DNA of 64,000 nucleotides from Ferrimonas balearica (GTDB lineage Bacteria; Pseudomonadota; Gammaproteobacteria; Enterobacterales; Shewanellaceae): assembly GCF_019802085.1 (NCBI RefSeq), contig NZ_JAHVHV010000004.1:186001-250000 (forward strand), in the 5' to 3' direction. The translations under genes were made by a program, and so were the position numbers. The number at the start of each line of letters is the position of its first letter. The first letter of the stretch is position 1. Of this stretch, positions 35,987 to 44,495 are shown one piece after another. The notes beneath the pieces were generated by a model. It made no database searches. It saw only the letters and a program-made list of their open reading frames with translations, and was not told where the DNA came from.

Positions 35987-37111
35987 TCAGTGGCGGTGGC
36001 TCTGCAGCGCCAGCAGTTTGAGCTGGTAGCGGGACTTTTCGTCCTTGGGCGCCAGGGCTTCCGCCCGGTCCAGGTGGCGCTCGCTCTGAGCAAAGTTGCC
36101 CAGTTTGAAATAGGCCCGGGAGAGGCCGAAGTGGAACTCGTGGCGGTAGTCCGCCAGGTCCACCGCCTTGCGGTAGAAGCGCACCGCCTTGTCGTACTGG
36201 CCGGACTGGTAGGCCAGCTCCCCCATGTCGAAGTGGTAGTAGGGGTTGCGAATTCGCTTCAGCTCCAGCTGGGCGTGCACCGCCTGCCACTCCACCAGGC
36301 GGTCCTGGGCCGCCAGCAGGATCGCCAGGTTATGCAGGGCATCCAGCTCGCTGCTGTCCATCGAGGCGGCAAAGCGGTACACCGCCTCGGCCTCCACCTC
36401 CAGGCCTGCCTGACGATAGAGCACCCCCAGGGTGTTCCAGGCGTGGCCGTATTGGGGCTCCAGGGTCAGCGCCGCCTTAAGCAGGAAGTAGGCGCTGTCC
36501 CGATCGCCGGAGACCAGGGCCTCCGCCGCCAGGTTGTTGTAGTAGCGGGCGATAAGCTGGTTCTCGCTCATCCGTCCCACCTCGAAACCGCGGATCTGGT
36601 TGCCCGGCAGGAAGTCCACCACGGTGCCGCCGTCGGTGACCCGCACCTCACTGGCGTTGTAGGCGGCCGCCACCCGCAGGTTCACGTGGCCATTGATGAG
36701 GTAGAGCCCCCCCTGTCGGTCCCACACCGGCGGGGTGTGCACCAGCTGGTAACGTACCGGCATCTCCAGCGCCTTGGCCAGGGAGGCGGTCATCACCACC
36801 AGGGACATGCAGTTGCCGGTGCGGCTGGCGAAGGTGTCGGCGGCGTTCTGGGTCAGGCTGTTGTCGTAGCGGATCCCGCCGTCCTCGCGGATCATCTCCA
36901 ACAGCGCCGCCTTGGGATCCGGCGAGCGCGACAGCTCGAACACCGTCCGTTTCATCTCGGGGCTGAGGGCAAAGATCGACTCGGGGGAGGGCACAGGCTG
37001 AGTCTGCTGAAACGCGGTATCAGCAAACAGGTCCGGAGAAGCGACCTGGAGGGGCGCGGTGCTGGCGCAGCTGCAAAGCCACAAAACCAGCAATAGGATT
37101 CGACCGTGCAT
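35987..37111 (-). CDS. Lipoprotein with transglutaminase-like and TPR regions
   Basis: 374 residues. The N-terminus MHGRILLLVLWLCSCAST looks like a lipoprotein signal (lipobox LCSC). Residues about 75-160 resemble a transglutaminase-like domain: RTGNCMSLVVMTASLAKAL supplies a Cys after a Gly-Asn turn, and NGHVNLRV a His. From about 195, tandem tetratricopeptide-like helical repeats follow (YYNNLAAEALVSGDRDSAY, HAWNTLGVLYRQAG, YYHFDMGELAYQSGQYDKA). Possibly a periplasmic scaffold or peptidase-like protein; activity unproven. Confidence 0.82.
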   Translation of the reverse strand: MHGRILLLVLWLCSCASTAPLQVASPDLFADTAFQQTQPVPSPESIFALSPEMKRTVFELSRSPDPKAALLEMIREDGGIRYDNSLTQNAADTFASRTGNCMSLVVMTASLAKALEMPVRYQLVHTPPVWDRQGGLYLINGHVNLRVAAAYNASEVRVTDGGTVVDFLPGNQIRGFEVGRMSENQLIARYYNNLAAEALVSGDRDSAYFLLKAALTLEPQYGHAWNTLGVLYRQAGLEVEAEAVYRFAASMDSSELDALHNLAILLAAQDRLVEWQAVHAQLELKRIRNPYYHFDMGELAYQSGQYDKAVRFYRKAVDLADYRHEFHFGLSRAYFKLGNFAQSERHLDRAEALAPKDEKSRYQLKLLALQSHRH

Positions 37112-37260
37112 ACCCTAACCCTAGCCCAGCGGGAATCGATTTAACACCCCGGACATAAAAGGGTCACACTGCTCTGCTAGTCCGCCAACACCAGGTCGGA
37201 GGCGATTTTTGGGCCGCAAGGGCGTATCTTGGGCCTTCGACACACGACAAGGAGTCCCCG

Positions 37261-38460
37261 GTGTCCCTGACCGATCCTAAGGCCCGGCTGCTGCTCGGCC
37301 TGACCTTCATCATGTCCATGGTGTTCGCCACCTGGCAGACCCTGCTCAACAACTTCGTGGTGGAGGCCGCCCAGTTCAACGGCGCCCAGATCGGGGTGCT
37401 GCAGTCCCTGCGCGAGGTGCCCGGCTTCCTGGCCTTCACCGCGGTGTTCCTGCTGCTGGTGATGCGCGAGCAGGTGCTGGCACTGGTGGCGATGGCGCTG
37501 CTGTGCGTCGGCGTGGCCCTGACCGGCTTCTTTCCCAGTGCCCTGGGGCTCTATTGCACCACGGTGCTGATGTCCATCGGCTTCCACTACTACGAGACCG
37601 TGAACCAGTCGCTCACCCTGCAGTGGCTGCCCAAGGACCAGAGCGCCGAGTTCATGGGCCGGGCGCTGTCGGTCAAGGCCGCCGGCGCCCTGCTGGCCTA
37701 CGGCGCCATCGCGTTGCTGATGACCGGCCTGGGCTGGGACTACCGCTGGATGTACCTGGTGGCCGGCGGCAGTGGCCTGGTGATGCTGCTGGCCCTGGCG
37801 GTGAAGTTTCCCCTGTTCCCCAACCAGACCCCCCAGCGCAAGACCCTGCTGCTGCGCAAACGCTACTGGCTCTACTACGGCCTCACCTTCCTCTCCGGCG
37901 CCCGACGGCAGATCTTCATGGTGTTCGCCGGCTTTATGATGGTGGAGAAGTTCGGCTTCAGCGTCGGCGCCATCACCAGCCTGTTCCTGGTGAACTACCT
38001 GTTCAACCTGCTGTTTGCCCCCAGCATCGGCCGCTTTATCCAGCGCGTGGGCGAGCGCCGGGCGCTGACGGTGGAGTACCTGGGGCTGGCGCTGGTGTTC
38101 ACCAGCTACGCCCTGGTGGAGCAGGCCCACTTCGCCGCCGCCCTCTACGTCATCGACCACCTGCTCTTTGCCCTGGCCATCGCCATCAAGAGCTACCTGC
38201 AGAAGATCGCCGACCCCGAGGATCTGGCCGCCACCGCCTCGGTCAGCTTCACCATCAACCACATCGCCGCGGTGGTGATCCCCACGCTGCTGGGGGTGCT
38301 CTGGCTCACCGCCCCCAGCGCCGTGTTCCTGATCGGCACCGGCTTCGCCCTGGCGTCACTGGTGCTGTGCCGCAACATCCCCGACCGGCCGACGGCGGAC
38401 CAGGCGGTGCGCTGGGCCCCGGCGGCCCTGACCGGCCCCGGGGTGTCGGAACGCCCCTAG
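37261..38460 (+). CDS. MFS transporter of unknown substrate
   Basis: 399 residues from GTG 37261, with AAGGAG upstream. Twelve predicted membrane segments with a central cytoplasmic loop (FPNQTPQRKTLLLRKRY). The family loop motif is weak (PKDQSAEFMGRALS). Genome neighbours downstream are an SRPBCC protein and a TIGR03899 protein on the same strand, separated by only 36 bases, so the three may form an operon. Substrate cannot be inferred. Confidence 0.85.
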   Translation: MSLTDPKARLLLGLTFIMSMVFATWQTLLNNFVVEAAQFNGAQIGVLQSLREVPGFLAFTAVFLLLVMREQVLALVAMALLCVGVALTGFFPSALGLYCTTVLMSIGFHYYETVNQSLTLQWLPKDQSAEFMGRALSVKAAGALLAYGAIALLMTGLGWDYRWMYLVAGGSGLVMLLALAVKFPLFPNQTPQRKTLLLRKRYWLYYGLTFLSGARRQIFMVFAGFMMVEKFGFSVGAITSLFLVNYLFNLLFAPSIGRFIQRVGERRALTVEYLGLALVFTSYALVEQAHFAAALYVIDHLLFALAIAIKSYLQKIADPEDLAATASVSFTINHIAAVVIPTLLGVLWLTAPSAVFLIGTGFALASLVLCRNIPDRPTADQAVRWAPAALTGPGVSERP

Positions 38461-38496
38461 GCTAAGCTTGGGCTACGCCAGTGGGAGGGCACACAG

Positions 38497-39033
38497 ATGA
38501 AGACGTTGCTCAGGGTGATGGGATTGGTGACGGCGGTGGTGGTGATCGTGGGCCTGGTACTGCCACCGGAGTTTTCGGTGCGTCGCGAGGTACTGATCGA
38601 CGCCGAACCGGAGCGGATCCACCCCTACCTGTCGGATCTTGGCCTCTGGCCGTTGTGGAACCCCTTCCAGAAATCCGACGTGGCGGTGACCCTGGGCCAG
38701 CCCAGCGCCGGGTTGGGCGCCAGTCAGCAGTGGCAGGACCCCAGTGGCGGCGGCCGACTGACCCTGACCCAGAGTGATCCCGGAGCCGGCATTGCGTACG
38801 ATCTCTATTTCGGCACCAGCCCCGAGCGCTACCAGGCGGACTTCAGTTACCATCCCCGCGGTCGCCTGACCAAGGTAGTGTGGACCATGAACGGCACCAT
38901 GAGCATGCCGATCCTCGGGCCATACCTGGCCCTGGCCGCGGATGTTATGATCGGCGAGTCCTTCCAGCTGGGGCTGGAGCAACTTAAACGCGTGGTTGAA
39001 CAACAATATATCGAGGAGAATGGCCGGCCATGA
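38497..39033 (+). CDS. SRPBCC-fold (polyketide cyclase-like) membrane-anchored protein
   Basis: 178 residues. One N-terminal membrane anchor (about 5-24) precedes a START/SRPBCC lipid- or ligand-binding domain: VRREVLIDAEPERIHPYLSD and LGLWPLWNPFQ are typical of polyketide_cyc2-type proteins. Its stop overlaps the start of the next gene by four bases (ATGA), so they are co-translated. Ligand unknown. Confidence 0.83.
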   Translation: MKTLLRVMGLVTAVVVIVGLVLPPEFSVRREVLIDAEPERIHPYLSDLGLWPLWNPFQKSDVAVTLGQPSAGLGASQQWQDPSGGGRLTLTQSDPGAGIAYDLYFGTSPERYQADFSYHPRGRLTKVVWTMNGTMSMPILGPYLALAADVMIGESFQLGLEQLKRVVEQQYIEENGRP

Positions 39034-39842
39034 CCGAGGCCCTCAGCGCCCTGAAGCACCGCAGCACCCGCCACCATGCCGTGGCCCTGACCCGTTTGAT
39101 CGGCCTCAATACCGAGGAGCAGGGGCACCAGGCCAGCCTGTTACAGCGCGCCGAGTCGCGCATCAAGCGTCAGCAGGAGCAGCACCAGCTCAACGTCGAG
39201 GCGGTGCTCAATCACGCGGTGAGCCAAAGTGACAACGACGTGGCCGGCCACGATCCGGATCCGGACTGGCTGCACCAGTTTCTCTCTTTGGCCGAGCGGG
39301 TACACAGCCCCCGGATGCAGGAGCTGTGGGGGCGGATCCTCGCCGCCGAACTGTCCCAGCCCGGCTCCTTCAGTCTGCGGGCCCTGGACACCCTCAAGCA
39401 GATGACCCAGAAGGACGCGCTGCTGCTGGGTCGGGCCGTGGCCCTCTCCACCACCATCAACAGCGAGCCCAATCGCAAGATCCTGCTGGGCTATCGCCGC
39501 GGTGCGGCCTACGGGGGGTTGTTGGCGGCCAGTCAGCCCAGCCTGTCGCTGTCCCGGTTCGGCCTGCCCTACAGCGCCATCCTGACCCTGCGGGAGCAGG
39601 GGATCCTGTTTGCCGCCGAACTGGAAACCGGGCTGCTCAGCGCCGGCGAGCCCCTGCGGATGCGTTTCCAGGGCCCCACCCTGCTGCTGCGTCCCCGCCA
39701 CAGCCGATTGCGCCTGCGCTACTACCGCTTCACCCCGCTGGGGTTGGAGCTGGCCCGGCTGGTGCAGGACCAGACCGACCAGGATTACATCGCCGCGCTG
39801 TCCAAGTTGATGTTGAGGGACTTCGACGCCGCCGGCGCCTGA
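39030..39842 (+). CDS. TIGR03899 family protein
   Basis: 270 residues, start ATG 39030 overlapping the SRPBCC gene. Hallmarks of the Vibrio/Shewanella TIGR03899 family: a charged N-terminal helix (RIKRQQEQHQLNVEAVLNHA), DPDPDWLHQFLSLAE, and LWGRILAAELSQPGSFSLRALDTLKQM. Similar to other proteins that assess a stress or phage-related signal, but no function is established. The 3' 58 bases overlap cobA antisense. Confidence 0.82.
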   Translation: MTEALSALKHRSTRHHAVALTRLIGLNTEEQGHQASLLQRAESRIKRQQEQHQLNVEAVLNHAVSQSDNDVAGHDPDPDWLHQFLSLAERVHSPRMQELWGRILAAELSQPGSFSLRALDTLKQMTQKDALLLGRAVALSTTINSEPNRKILLGYRRGAAYGGLLAASQPSLSLSRFGLPYSAILTLREQGILFAAELETGLLSAGEPLRMRFQGPTLLLRPRHSRLRLRYYRFTPLGLELARLVQDQTDQDYIAALSKLMLRDFDAAGA

Positions 39843-40630
39843 AACGCCTCGGGCTCGAACCAGTCCAGCTCCTCGGCCAGGGCGGTCACCTCCCCCACCA
39901 GGATCGCCGCCGGGGTGGGCAGGTTGGGGGTGTCGGCCAGCGCCGTCAGCGTTCCCAAGGTGCCATTGACCCGCTGTTGCCCCGGCTGGCTCGCCTGGCC
40001 GACGATGGCCACCGGCGTGTCCGCCGCCAGTCCCGCCGCCAGCAGCCCCTGCTGAATGATCCCCGCCCGCTTGAGACCCATGTAGATCACCAGGGTGTGA
40101 CCGGGGATGGCGTAGGGGGACCAGTCGGCGATGGGCTCGCCATCCTTGCCATGGCCGGTGACAAAGGTGACCCCCTGGGCCACTCCCCGCTGGGTCAGGG
40201 GCATCGCCCCGTAGGACGCGCAGGCGCTGGCCGCCGTCACCCCGGGCACCACCCGGTAGGGGATCCCCGCCTGACGCAGGGCCCGCATCTCCTCGCCACC
40301 CCGGCCGAACATCAGGGGATCCCCGCCTTTCAGGCGCACCACCTCGGCCCCGGCGGCGGCCTTGGCCAGCATCACCCGCTCGATCTCCGCCTGGGGCAGG
40401 CTGTGCTGACCGCAACGCTTGCCCACGGCGATCCGTTCCACCGTGGCGGGGATGAGATCCAGGATCGGCTGGGAGACCAGGGCGTCGTAGAGCACCACCT
40501 GGGCCGATTGCAGCGCCTGGTAGGCGTGCAGGGTCAACAGGCCCGGATCCCCGGGGCCCGCGCCCACCAGGGTGACACGGCCGGAACGGGTCGGCGAGCT
40601 GCGGTGCTGATCCAGGGTGTGAAGGGTCAC
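39785..40630 (-). CDS. cobA: Uroporphyrinogen-III C-methyltransferase (SUMT)
   Basis: 281 residues. It methylates uroporphyrinogen III at C-2 and C-7 with SAM to precorrin-2, for sirohaem or cobalamin. SUMT signatures are intact: LVGAGPGDPGLLTLHA, VRLKGGDPLMFGRGGEE and VPGVTAASACASYGAMPLTQRG. It is the single-domain form, without the CysG dehydrogenase/ferrochelatase part. Its 3' end overlaps the convergent TIGR03899 gene by 58 bases. Confidence 0.96.
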   Translation of the reverse strand: MTLHTLDQHRSSPTRSGRVTLVGAGPGDPGLLTLHAYQALQSAQVVLYDALVSQPILDLIPATVERIAVGKRCGQHSLPQAEIERVMLAKAAAGAEVVRLKGGDPLMFGRGGEEMRALRQAGIPYRVVPGVTAASACASYGAMPLTQRGVAQGVTFVTGHGKDGEPIADWSPYAIPGHTLVIYMGLKRAGIIQQGLLAAGLAADTPVAIVGQASQPGQQRVNGTLGTLTALADTPNLPTPAAILVGEVTALAEELDWFEPEAFQAPAASKSLNINLDSAAM

Positions 40631-40793
40631 GTTTGAACTCCGGTAACGGGGAATGCCCTAAGCCTACCCGCCAACCATATTCTCTAACAAAGAGGCGATT
40701 CTTACCCTTAATAACCAAAGGGAATATAGGAGGGGACACGGCCAGGCCATCGGGCAGAAAAACGGCAAACGACGCAATTGAACGACGGAGTGC

Positions 40794-40821
40794 TTGCGCG
40801 GTGGGGGAAAATCGCTAGAAT
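40794..40821 (+). promoter_or_regulatory. Probable promoter of the tRNA-Pro locus
   Basis: -35 TTGCGC (40794-40799), 16-base spacer and -10 TAGAAT (40816-40821), followed by a GC-rich discriminator. Spacing to the first tRNA is about 27 bases. Confidence 0.65.
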
Positions 40822-40848
40822 ACGTCGCCGTTGCAATGCAACAATCCT

Positions 40849-40925
<77 letters not shown>

Positions 40926-40935
40926 GATTTCAAGT

Positions 40936-40965
40936 AAAGCCTCGCTGATGCGGGGTTTTATTTTC
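40936..40965 (+). terminator. Terminator X, first copy
   Basis: AAAGCCTCGC-tgat-GCGGGGTTTTATTTT, directly after tRNA-Pro 1. Confidence 0.7.
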
Positions 40966-40974
40966 TCGCTTTTT

Positions 40975-41051
<77 letters not shown>

Positions 41052-41057
41052 GACATC

Positions 41058-41086
41058 AAAGCCTCGGCAAACGCCGGGGCTTTTTT
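41058..41086 (+). terminator. Terminator Y, first copy
   Basis: AAAGCCTCGGC-aaac-GCCGGGGCTTTTTT, directly after tRNA-Pro 2. Confidence 0.85.
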
Positions 41087-41137
41087 GTATCCCCTGACCA
41101 GGAACGAGTGTCATGCTCACCCCAGCATTGCACCCGG

Positions 41138-41197
41138 GTTCGGGACTTGGTGTCGGAGGCGGAGGGCCGCCCCATTCGAATCCTCTCACACCGACCA
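41138..41197 (+). pseudogene. tRNA-Pro 3'-half copy A
   Basis: Begins GTTCGGGACTTGGTGTCGGAGG, wait-free of the 5' half, then carries a hairpin-forming insert GGCGG-AGGG-CCGCC in the T stem before TTCGAAT and the tRNA 3' end to GACCA. It cannot fold as a complete tRNA. Confidence 0.8.
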
Positions 41198-41216
41198 AAT
41201 TTTCTGGTCTCGGCAG

Positions 41217-41275
41217 GTTCGGGACTTGGTGTCAGAGTCGGAGGCCCGACGCGTCCGAATCTCTCACACCGACCA
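41217..41275 (+). pseudogene. tRNA-Pro 3'-half copy B
   Basis: Same layout as copy A but more diverged: GTTCGGGACTTGGTGTCAGAG, a different insert, CCGAAT instead of TTCGAAT, and a one-base deletion before CTCTCACACCGACCA. Confidence 0.75.
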
Positions 41276-41285
41276 GATTTCAAGT

Positions 41286-41315
41286 AAAGCCTCGCTGATG
41301 CGGGGTTTTATTTTC
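41286..41315 (+). terminator. Terminator X, second copy
   Basis: Repeat of the terminator after tRNA-Pro 1, here following copy B. Confidence 0.7.
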
Positions 41316-41324
41316 TCGCTTTAT

Positions 41325-41416
<92 letters not shown>

Positions 41417-41422
41417 GACATC

Positions 41423-41451
41423 AAAGCCTCGGCAAACGCCGGGGCTTTTTT
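41423..41451 (+). terminator. Terminator Y, second copy
   Basis: Repeat of the 41058 terminator after tRNA-Pro 3. Confidence 0.85.
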
Positions 41452-41502
41452 GTATCCCCTGGCCGGGAACGAGTGCCACGCTCGGCTCCGAACCAAACCC
41501 CG

Positions 41503-41576
41503 GTTCGGGACTTGGTGTCGGAGGCGGAGGTCCGCCGGGCCTCGCAGGCCCCATTCGAATCCTCTCACACTGACCA
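41503..41576 (+). pseudogene. tRNA-Pro 3'-half copy C
   Basis: Counterpart of copy A in the second block, with a longer insert that can form two hairpins, GCGGA-gg-TCCGC and GGGCCT-cgc-AGGCCC. The tail reads CACTGACCA, one change from the tRNA. Confidence 0.8.
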
Positions 41577-41596
41577 AATACTCTAGTCTCGGCATG

Positions 41597-41656
41597 GTTC
41601 GGGACTTGGTGTCAGAGACGGAGGCCCGCCGCGTTCGAATCCTCTCACACCGACCA
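41597..41656 (+). pseudogene. tRNA-Pro 3'-half copy D
   Basis: Counterpart of copy B in the second block, but with intact TTCGAATCCTCTCACACCGACCA, so less decayed than B. Confidence 0.8.
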
Positions 41657-41662
41657 GACATC

Positions 41663-41691
41663 AAAGCCTCGGCAAACGCCGGGGCTTTTTT
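41663..41691 (+). terminator. Terminator Y, third copy
   Basis: Third copy of the same hairpin and T-tract, closing the array. Confidence 0.85.
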
Positions 41692-41692
41692 G

Positions 41693-41794
41693 TGCCTGCG
41701 CCTGGCCTCGGCCCACCGCGGCCGGCTGGAAGAGTCCGAGATCGGCGACTATGGTTTGCCCCTACCTGTGCCCAACCAGCCCCTAAGCCGATGA
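41693..41794 (+). pseudogene. 3' stump of a lost gene overlapping egtB start
   Basis: The frame CLRLASAHRGRLEESEIG, then DYGLPLPVPNQPLSR, stop at 41792-41794, has the high third-position GC of real genes. Its TGA overlaps the egtB ATG (ATGA), the arrangement of co-translated genes. Its 5' part is replaced by the array terminator. I do not recognise the family. The likely reading is that a gene upstream of egtB was cut when the array arose. Confidence 0.55.
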
Positions 41795-43065
41795 ACCCCA
41801 TGACCGCCCCCAGCGCGGGCGATCGCCTCTGCTTCTCCCAGGTGCGTCAGCGCACCCTGGCCCTCACCGCCCAGTGGTCCATCGAAGAGATGGCCGCCCA
41901 GTCGATGCCCGACGCCAGCCCTACCAAATGGCACCTGGCGCACACCAGCTGGTTTTTCGAACAGTTCATCCTGCTCCCCCTGCTGCCGGGCTACCGCCCG
42001 TTTCATCCCCGGTTCAACGCGCTGTTCAACTCCTACTACCAGGGCCACGGCCAGCCCTACCCGCGCAGCCAGCGCGGCTTGCTGGCCCGTCCCAGCCTGG
42101 AGGAGGTGCTGGCCTACCGGGCCCACGTGGACGAGGCGATGACCACCCCCGAGGAGCACTTTCGCGAGACCATCGCCCCCTGGGTCACCCTGGGGCTCCA
42201 CCACGAGATGCAGCACCAGGAGCTGATGCTCACCGACCGGCTGCACCTGCTGTGGCACAACCCCCTGCACCGGGTTCCCACCGGCGGCCCTCGCTCGCTT
42301 CGTCCCGCCTTAGAAGCTCGAGAAGCCCAATCCTTTGTCGGCGGCCGGGTCGAGATCGGCAGCGACGCGGCCAACGGGTTCAGCTTCGACTGCGAGCGGC
42401 CCCGCCACCCCCATCATCTGGCCCCCTATGCCCTGGACAGCCGGCCGGTCAGCAACGGCCAGTGGCTGGCTTTTATGGCCGATGGCGGCTACCGCAATCC
42501 CGACTGCTGGCTCTCCGACGGCTGGCAGTGCTGCCAGAACGAGCAGTGGCAGGCTCCCCTCTACTGGCAGCAGGACAGCCAGGGAGCCTGGCACCAGCTT
42601 GGGCTGGCCGGCTTCGCCCCCCTGGACCCGGACGCCCCGGTCTGCCACATCAGTTACTTCGAAGCGGACGCCTACGCCCGTTGGGCCGGTGCCCGCCTGC
42701 CCACAGAGCAGGAGTGGGAACACGCGGCGGCGCCCCACCCGGTGGCGGGTCATTTTGCCGAGTCCGGGATGTGGCGCCCCAGGGCCGCCAACGGCGAGGG
42801 CATGGTGCAGCTGTACGGCGATGTCTGGGAGTGGACCCAGAGCCCCTATGTCCCCTACCCGGGCTTTCGCCCCACCCCGGGGATCGCCGGGGAGTACAAC
42901 GGCAAGTTCATGTGCGGCCAGTTCGTGCTGCGCGGTGGCAGCTGCGCCACGCCAGTCGCCCAGATGCGTCCGGGGTACCGCAACTTCTTCTACCCCCACC
43001 AGCGCTGGCAATTCAGCGGACTCCGACTGGCCCAGGATCTCAATCATGCCCGCCTCCAACCCTAG
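41791..43065 (+). CDS. egtB: EgtB-type non-haem iron sulphoxide synthase
   Basis: 424 residues from ATG 41791 (41800 is an alternative); no clear RBS. The DinB-like domain holds the iron site: H in KWHLAHTSWFFEQF and HEMQHQE (HX3HXE). A formylglycine-generating-enzyme-like domain follows (GGRVEIGSD, RLPTEQEWEHAA, YGDVWEWTQSPY, LRGGSCATP). It joins hercynine with a thiol (gamma-glutamylcysteine or cysteine) and oxygen in ergothioneine synthesis. egtD follows, overlapping by 20 bases. No egtA, egtC or egtE is nearby. Confidence 0.92.
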   Translation: MNPMTAPSAGDRLCFSQVRQRTLALTAQWSIEEMAAQSMPDASPTKWHLAHTSWFFEQFILLPLLPGYRPFHPRFNALFNSYYQGHGQPYPRSQRGLLARPSLEEVLAYRAHVDEAMTTPEEHFRETIAPWVTLGLHHEMQHQELMLTDRLHLLWHNPLHRVPTGGPRSLRPALEAREAQSFVGGRVEIGSDAANGFSFDCERPRHPHHLAPYALDSRPVSNGQWLAFMADGGYRNPDCWLSDGWQCCQNEQWQAPLYWQQDSQGAWHQLGLAGFAPLDPDAPVCHISYFEADAYARWAGARLPTEQEWEHAAAPHPVAGHFAESGMWRPRAANGEGMVQLYGDVWEWTQSPYVPYPGFRPTPGIAGEYNGKFMCGQFVLRGGSCATPVAQMRPGYRNFFYPHQRWQFSGLRLAQDLNHARLQP

Positions 43066-44011
43066 TCCCCGCCCCGCCCCCCAACTGGATCCGGAGCGCC
43101 AGGCGCTCTACGAGGGGTTGCTGCGGCCTCAGAAGCAGGTCGACGCCAAGTACTTCTACGACGCCGCCGGGGCCGCGCTGTTCGAGCGGATCTGCGCCCT
43201 GGACGAGTACTACCCCTACCGCACCGAGCTGGCGATGCTGCCGGCCATCGCCCGGGCCCTCAGTGAGGCGCTGCCCGGGCCCATGGAGGTGGTGGAGTTT
43301 GGCGCCGGGGCCCTGGTCAAGGCCGCCCTGCTGCTCGAGGCGATGCCGCAGATCCGCCGCTTCTACCCCATCGACATCGCCGGCGAGCCCCTGCGGGCCG
43401 CCGCCGGCGCCCTGCAGGCCCGCTACCCCCGGGTGCAGGTCCAGCCCATCGAAGCGGACTTCACCCAGGACGTGGTGCTGCCGGAGAGCCAGGGGCGACG
43501 GATGGTGTTCTTCCCCGGCTCCACCATCGGCAACTTCGCCCCCCGGGCCGCGGTGGCCCTGCTACAGCGCTGGCGCCGAGCCCTGGGGCCGCACAGCTAT
43601 CTGCTGATCGGGGTGGACACCAAAAAGTGCCCGCACCTGCTGCACCGGGCCTACAACGACGCCGCCGGGGTCACCGCCCGGTTCAACCGCAATATGGTGG
43701 TGCACCTGAACCGCCGATTCGGACTGGGGGCCGAGCCCGACGCCTTCGACCACTACGCCTTCTACCACCCCGGGCGGGGACGCATCGAGATGCACCTGGT
43801 CAGCCGGCGGCCCCAGCAGCTGCAGTTGGGCCCGCACCGCATCGCCCTGGCCGAAGGGGAGAGCCTGCACACGGAGAACTCCTACAAGTACACCCCAGAG
43901 GAGTTTCACCGCCTGGCCGCCCAGGCCGGCTGGCACCACCAGCGTCACTGGCTGGCCCCCCAGAGGCGCTTCGCCGTTACCCTGCTGCGGGGCACGGCGA
44001 CCACGGGCTGA
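43046..44011 (+). CDS. egtD: L-histidine N-alpha-methyltransferase EgtD
   Basis: 321 residues from ATG 43046, within the egtB end. It trimethylates histidine with SAM to hercynine. EgtD features are clear: DAKYFYDAAGAALFERICALDEYYP, SAM motif VEFGAGALVKAALLLEA, FPGSTIGNFAP, LIGVDTKK, and the C-terminal ENSYKYTPEEF. With egtB it makes the two-gene core of bacterial ergothioneine synthesis. Confidence 0.95.
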   Translation: MPASNPSPRPAPQLDPERQALYEGLLRPQKQVDAKYFYDAAGAALFERICALDEYYPYRTELAMLPAIARALSEALPGPMEVVEFGAGALVKAALLLEAMPQIRRFYPIDIAGEPLRAAAGALQARYPRVQVQPIEADFTQDVVLPESQGRRMVFFPGSTIGNFAPRAAVALLQRWRRALGPHSYLLIGVDTKKCPHLLHRAYNDAAGVTARFNRNMVVHLNRRFGLGAEPDAFDHYAFYHPGRGRIEMHLVSRRPQQLQLGPHRIALAEGESLHTENSYKYTPEEFHRLAAQAGWHHQRHWLAPQRRFAVTLLRGTATTG

Positions 44012-44092
44012 GCCGGGGCGGGCGAAACCGGGTATACTTGCCGGCACACTCTCCCAATCCCCCCTCGGCCGCGGCCGACATTGAGACGCACC

Positions 44093-44449
44093 ATGAACTT
44101 GAAGCAGGAGCTGCACCAGCTCAACAACAAACTCAACGGCGCCAAGCGCAAGCTGGACGCCGCCCACCAACGGGGCGATCAGCCCATCATCGACCAGTTC
44201 GACGCGGAGATCGCTGCGCTGACCAAGCGCATCGACAGCGTCAAGGCGACGTTGAACCGCAACCTGAGCCAGCAGGGGGCCAAGGTGCACGCCCTGCCCT
44301 TCCACCGACCCCTGACCAAGGCGGAGCAGGCGGATCTGGGCAAGCTGAAGAAGTCGGTGCGCGGTCTGGTGGTCGTCCACCCCATGACGGCCCTGGGGCG
44401 GGAGATGGGGCTGGAGCAGGTGACCGGCTTCGCCCCCAAGAAGTTCTGA
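44093..44449 (+). CDS. yibL: YibL family ribosome-associated protein (DUF2810)
   Basis: 118 residues from ATG 44093. The N-terminal two thirds is a coiled coil (about 3-60), followed by the family signature PFHRPLTKAEQADLGKLKKS and RGLVVVHPMTALGREMGL, matching E. coli YibL nearly residue for residue. YibL copurifies with ribosomes; its role is not fixed. The ORF upstream of this ATG adds only four non-conserved residues. Confidence 0.93.
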   Translation: MNLKQELHQLNNKLNGAKRKLDAAHQRGDQPIIDQFDAEIAALTKRIDSVKATLNRNLSQQGAKVHALPFHRPLTKAEQADLGKLKKSVRGLVVVHPMTALGREMGLEQVTGFAPKKF

Positions 44450-44460
44450 GCCCAGAACGA

Positions 44461-44485
44461 CACCACCCCGCCGAGGCGGGGTGGT
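44461..44485. terminator. Hairpin between convergent yibL and yihD
   Basis: ACCACCCCGCC-gag-GCGGGGTGGT stem with a weak T-tract; probably a shared terminator. Confidence 0.6.
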
Positions 44486-44495
44486 ATCAATCACA

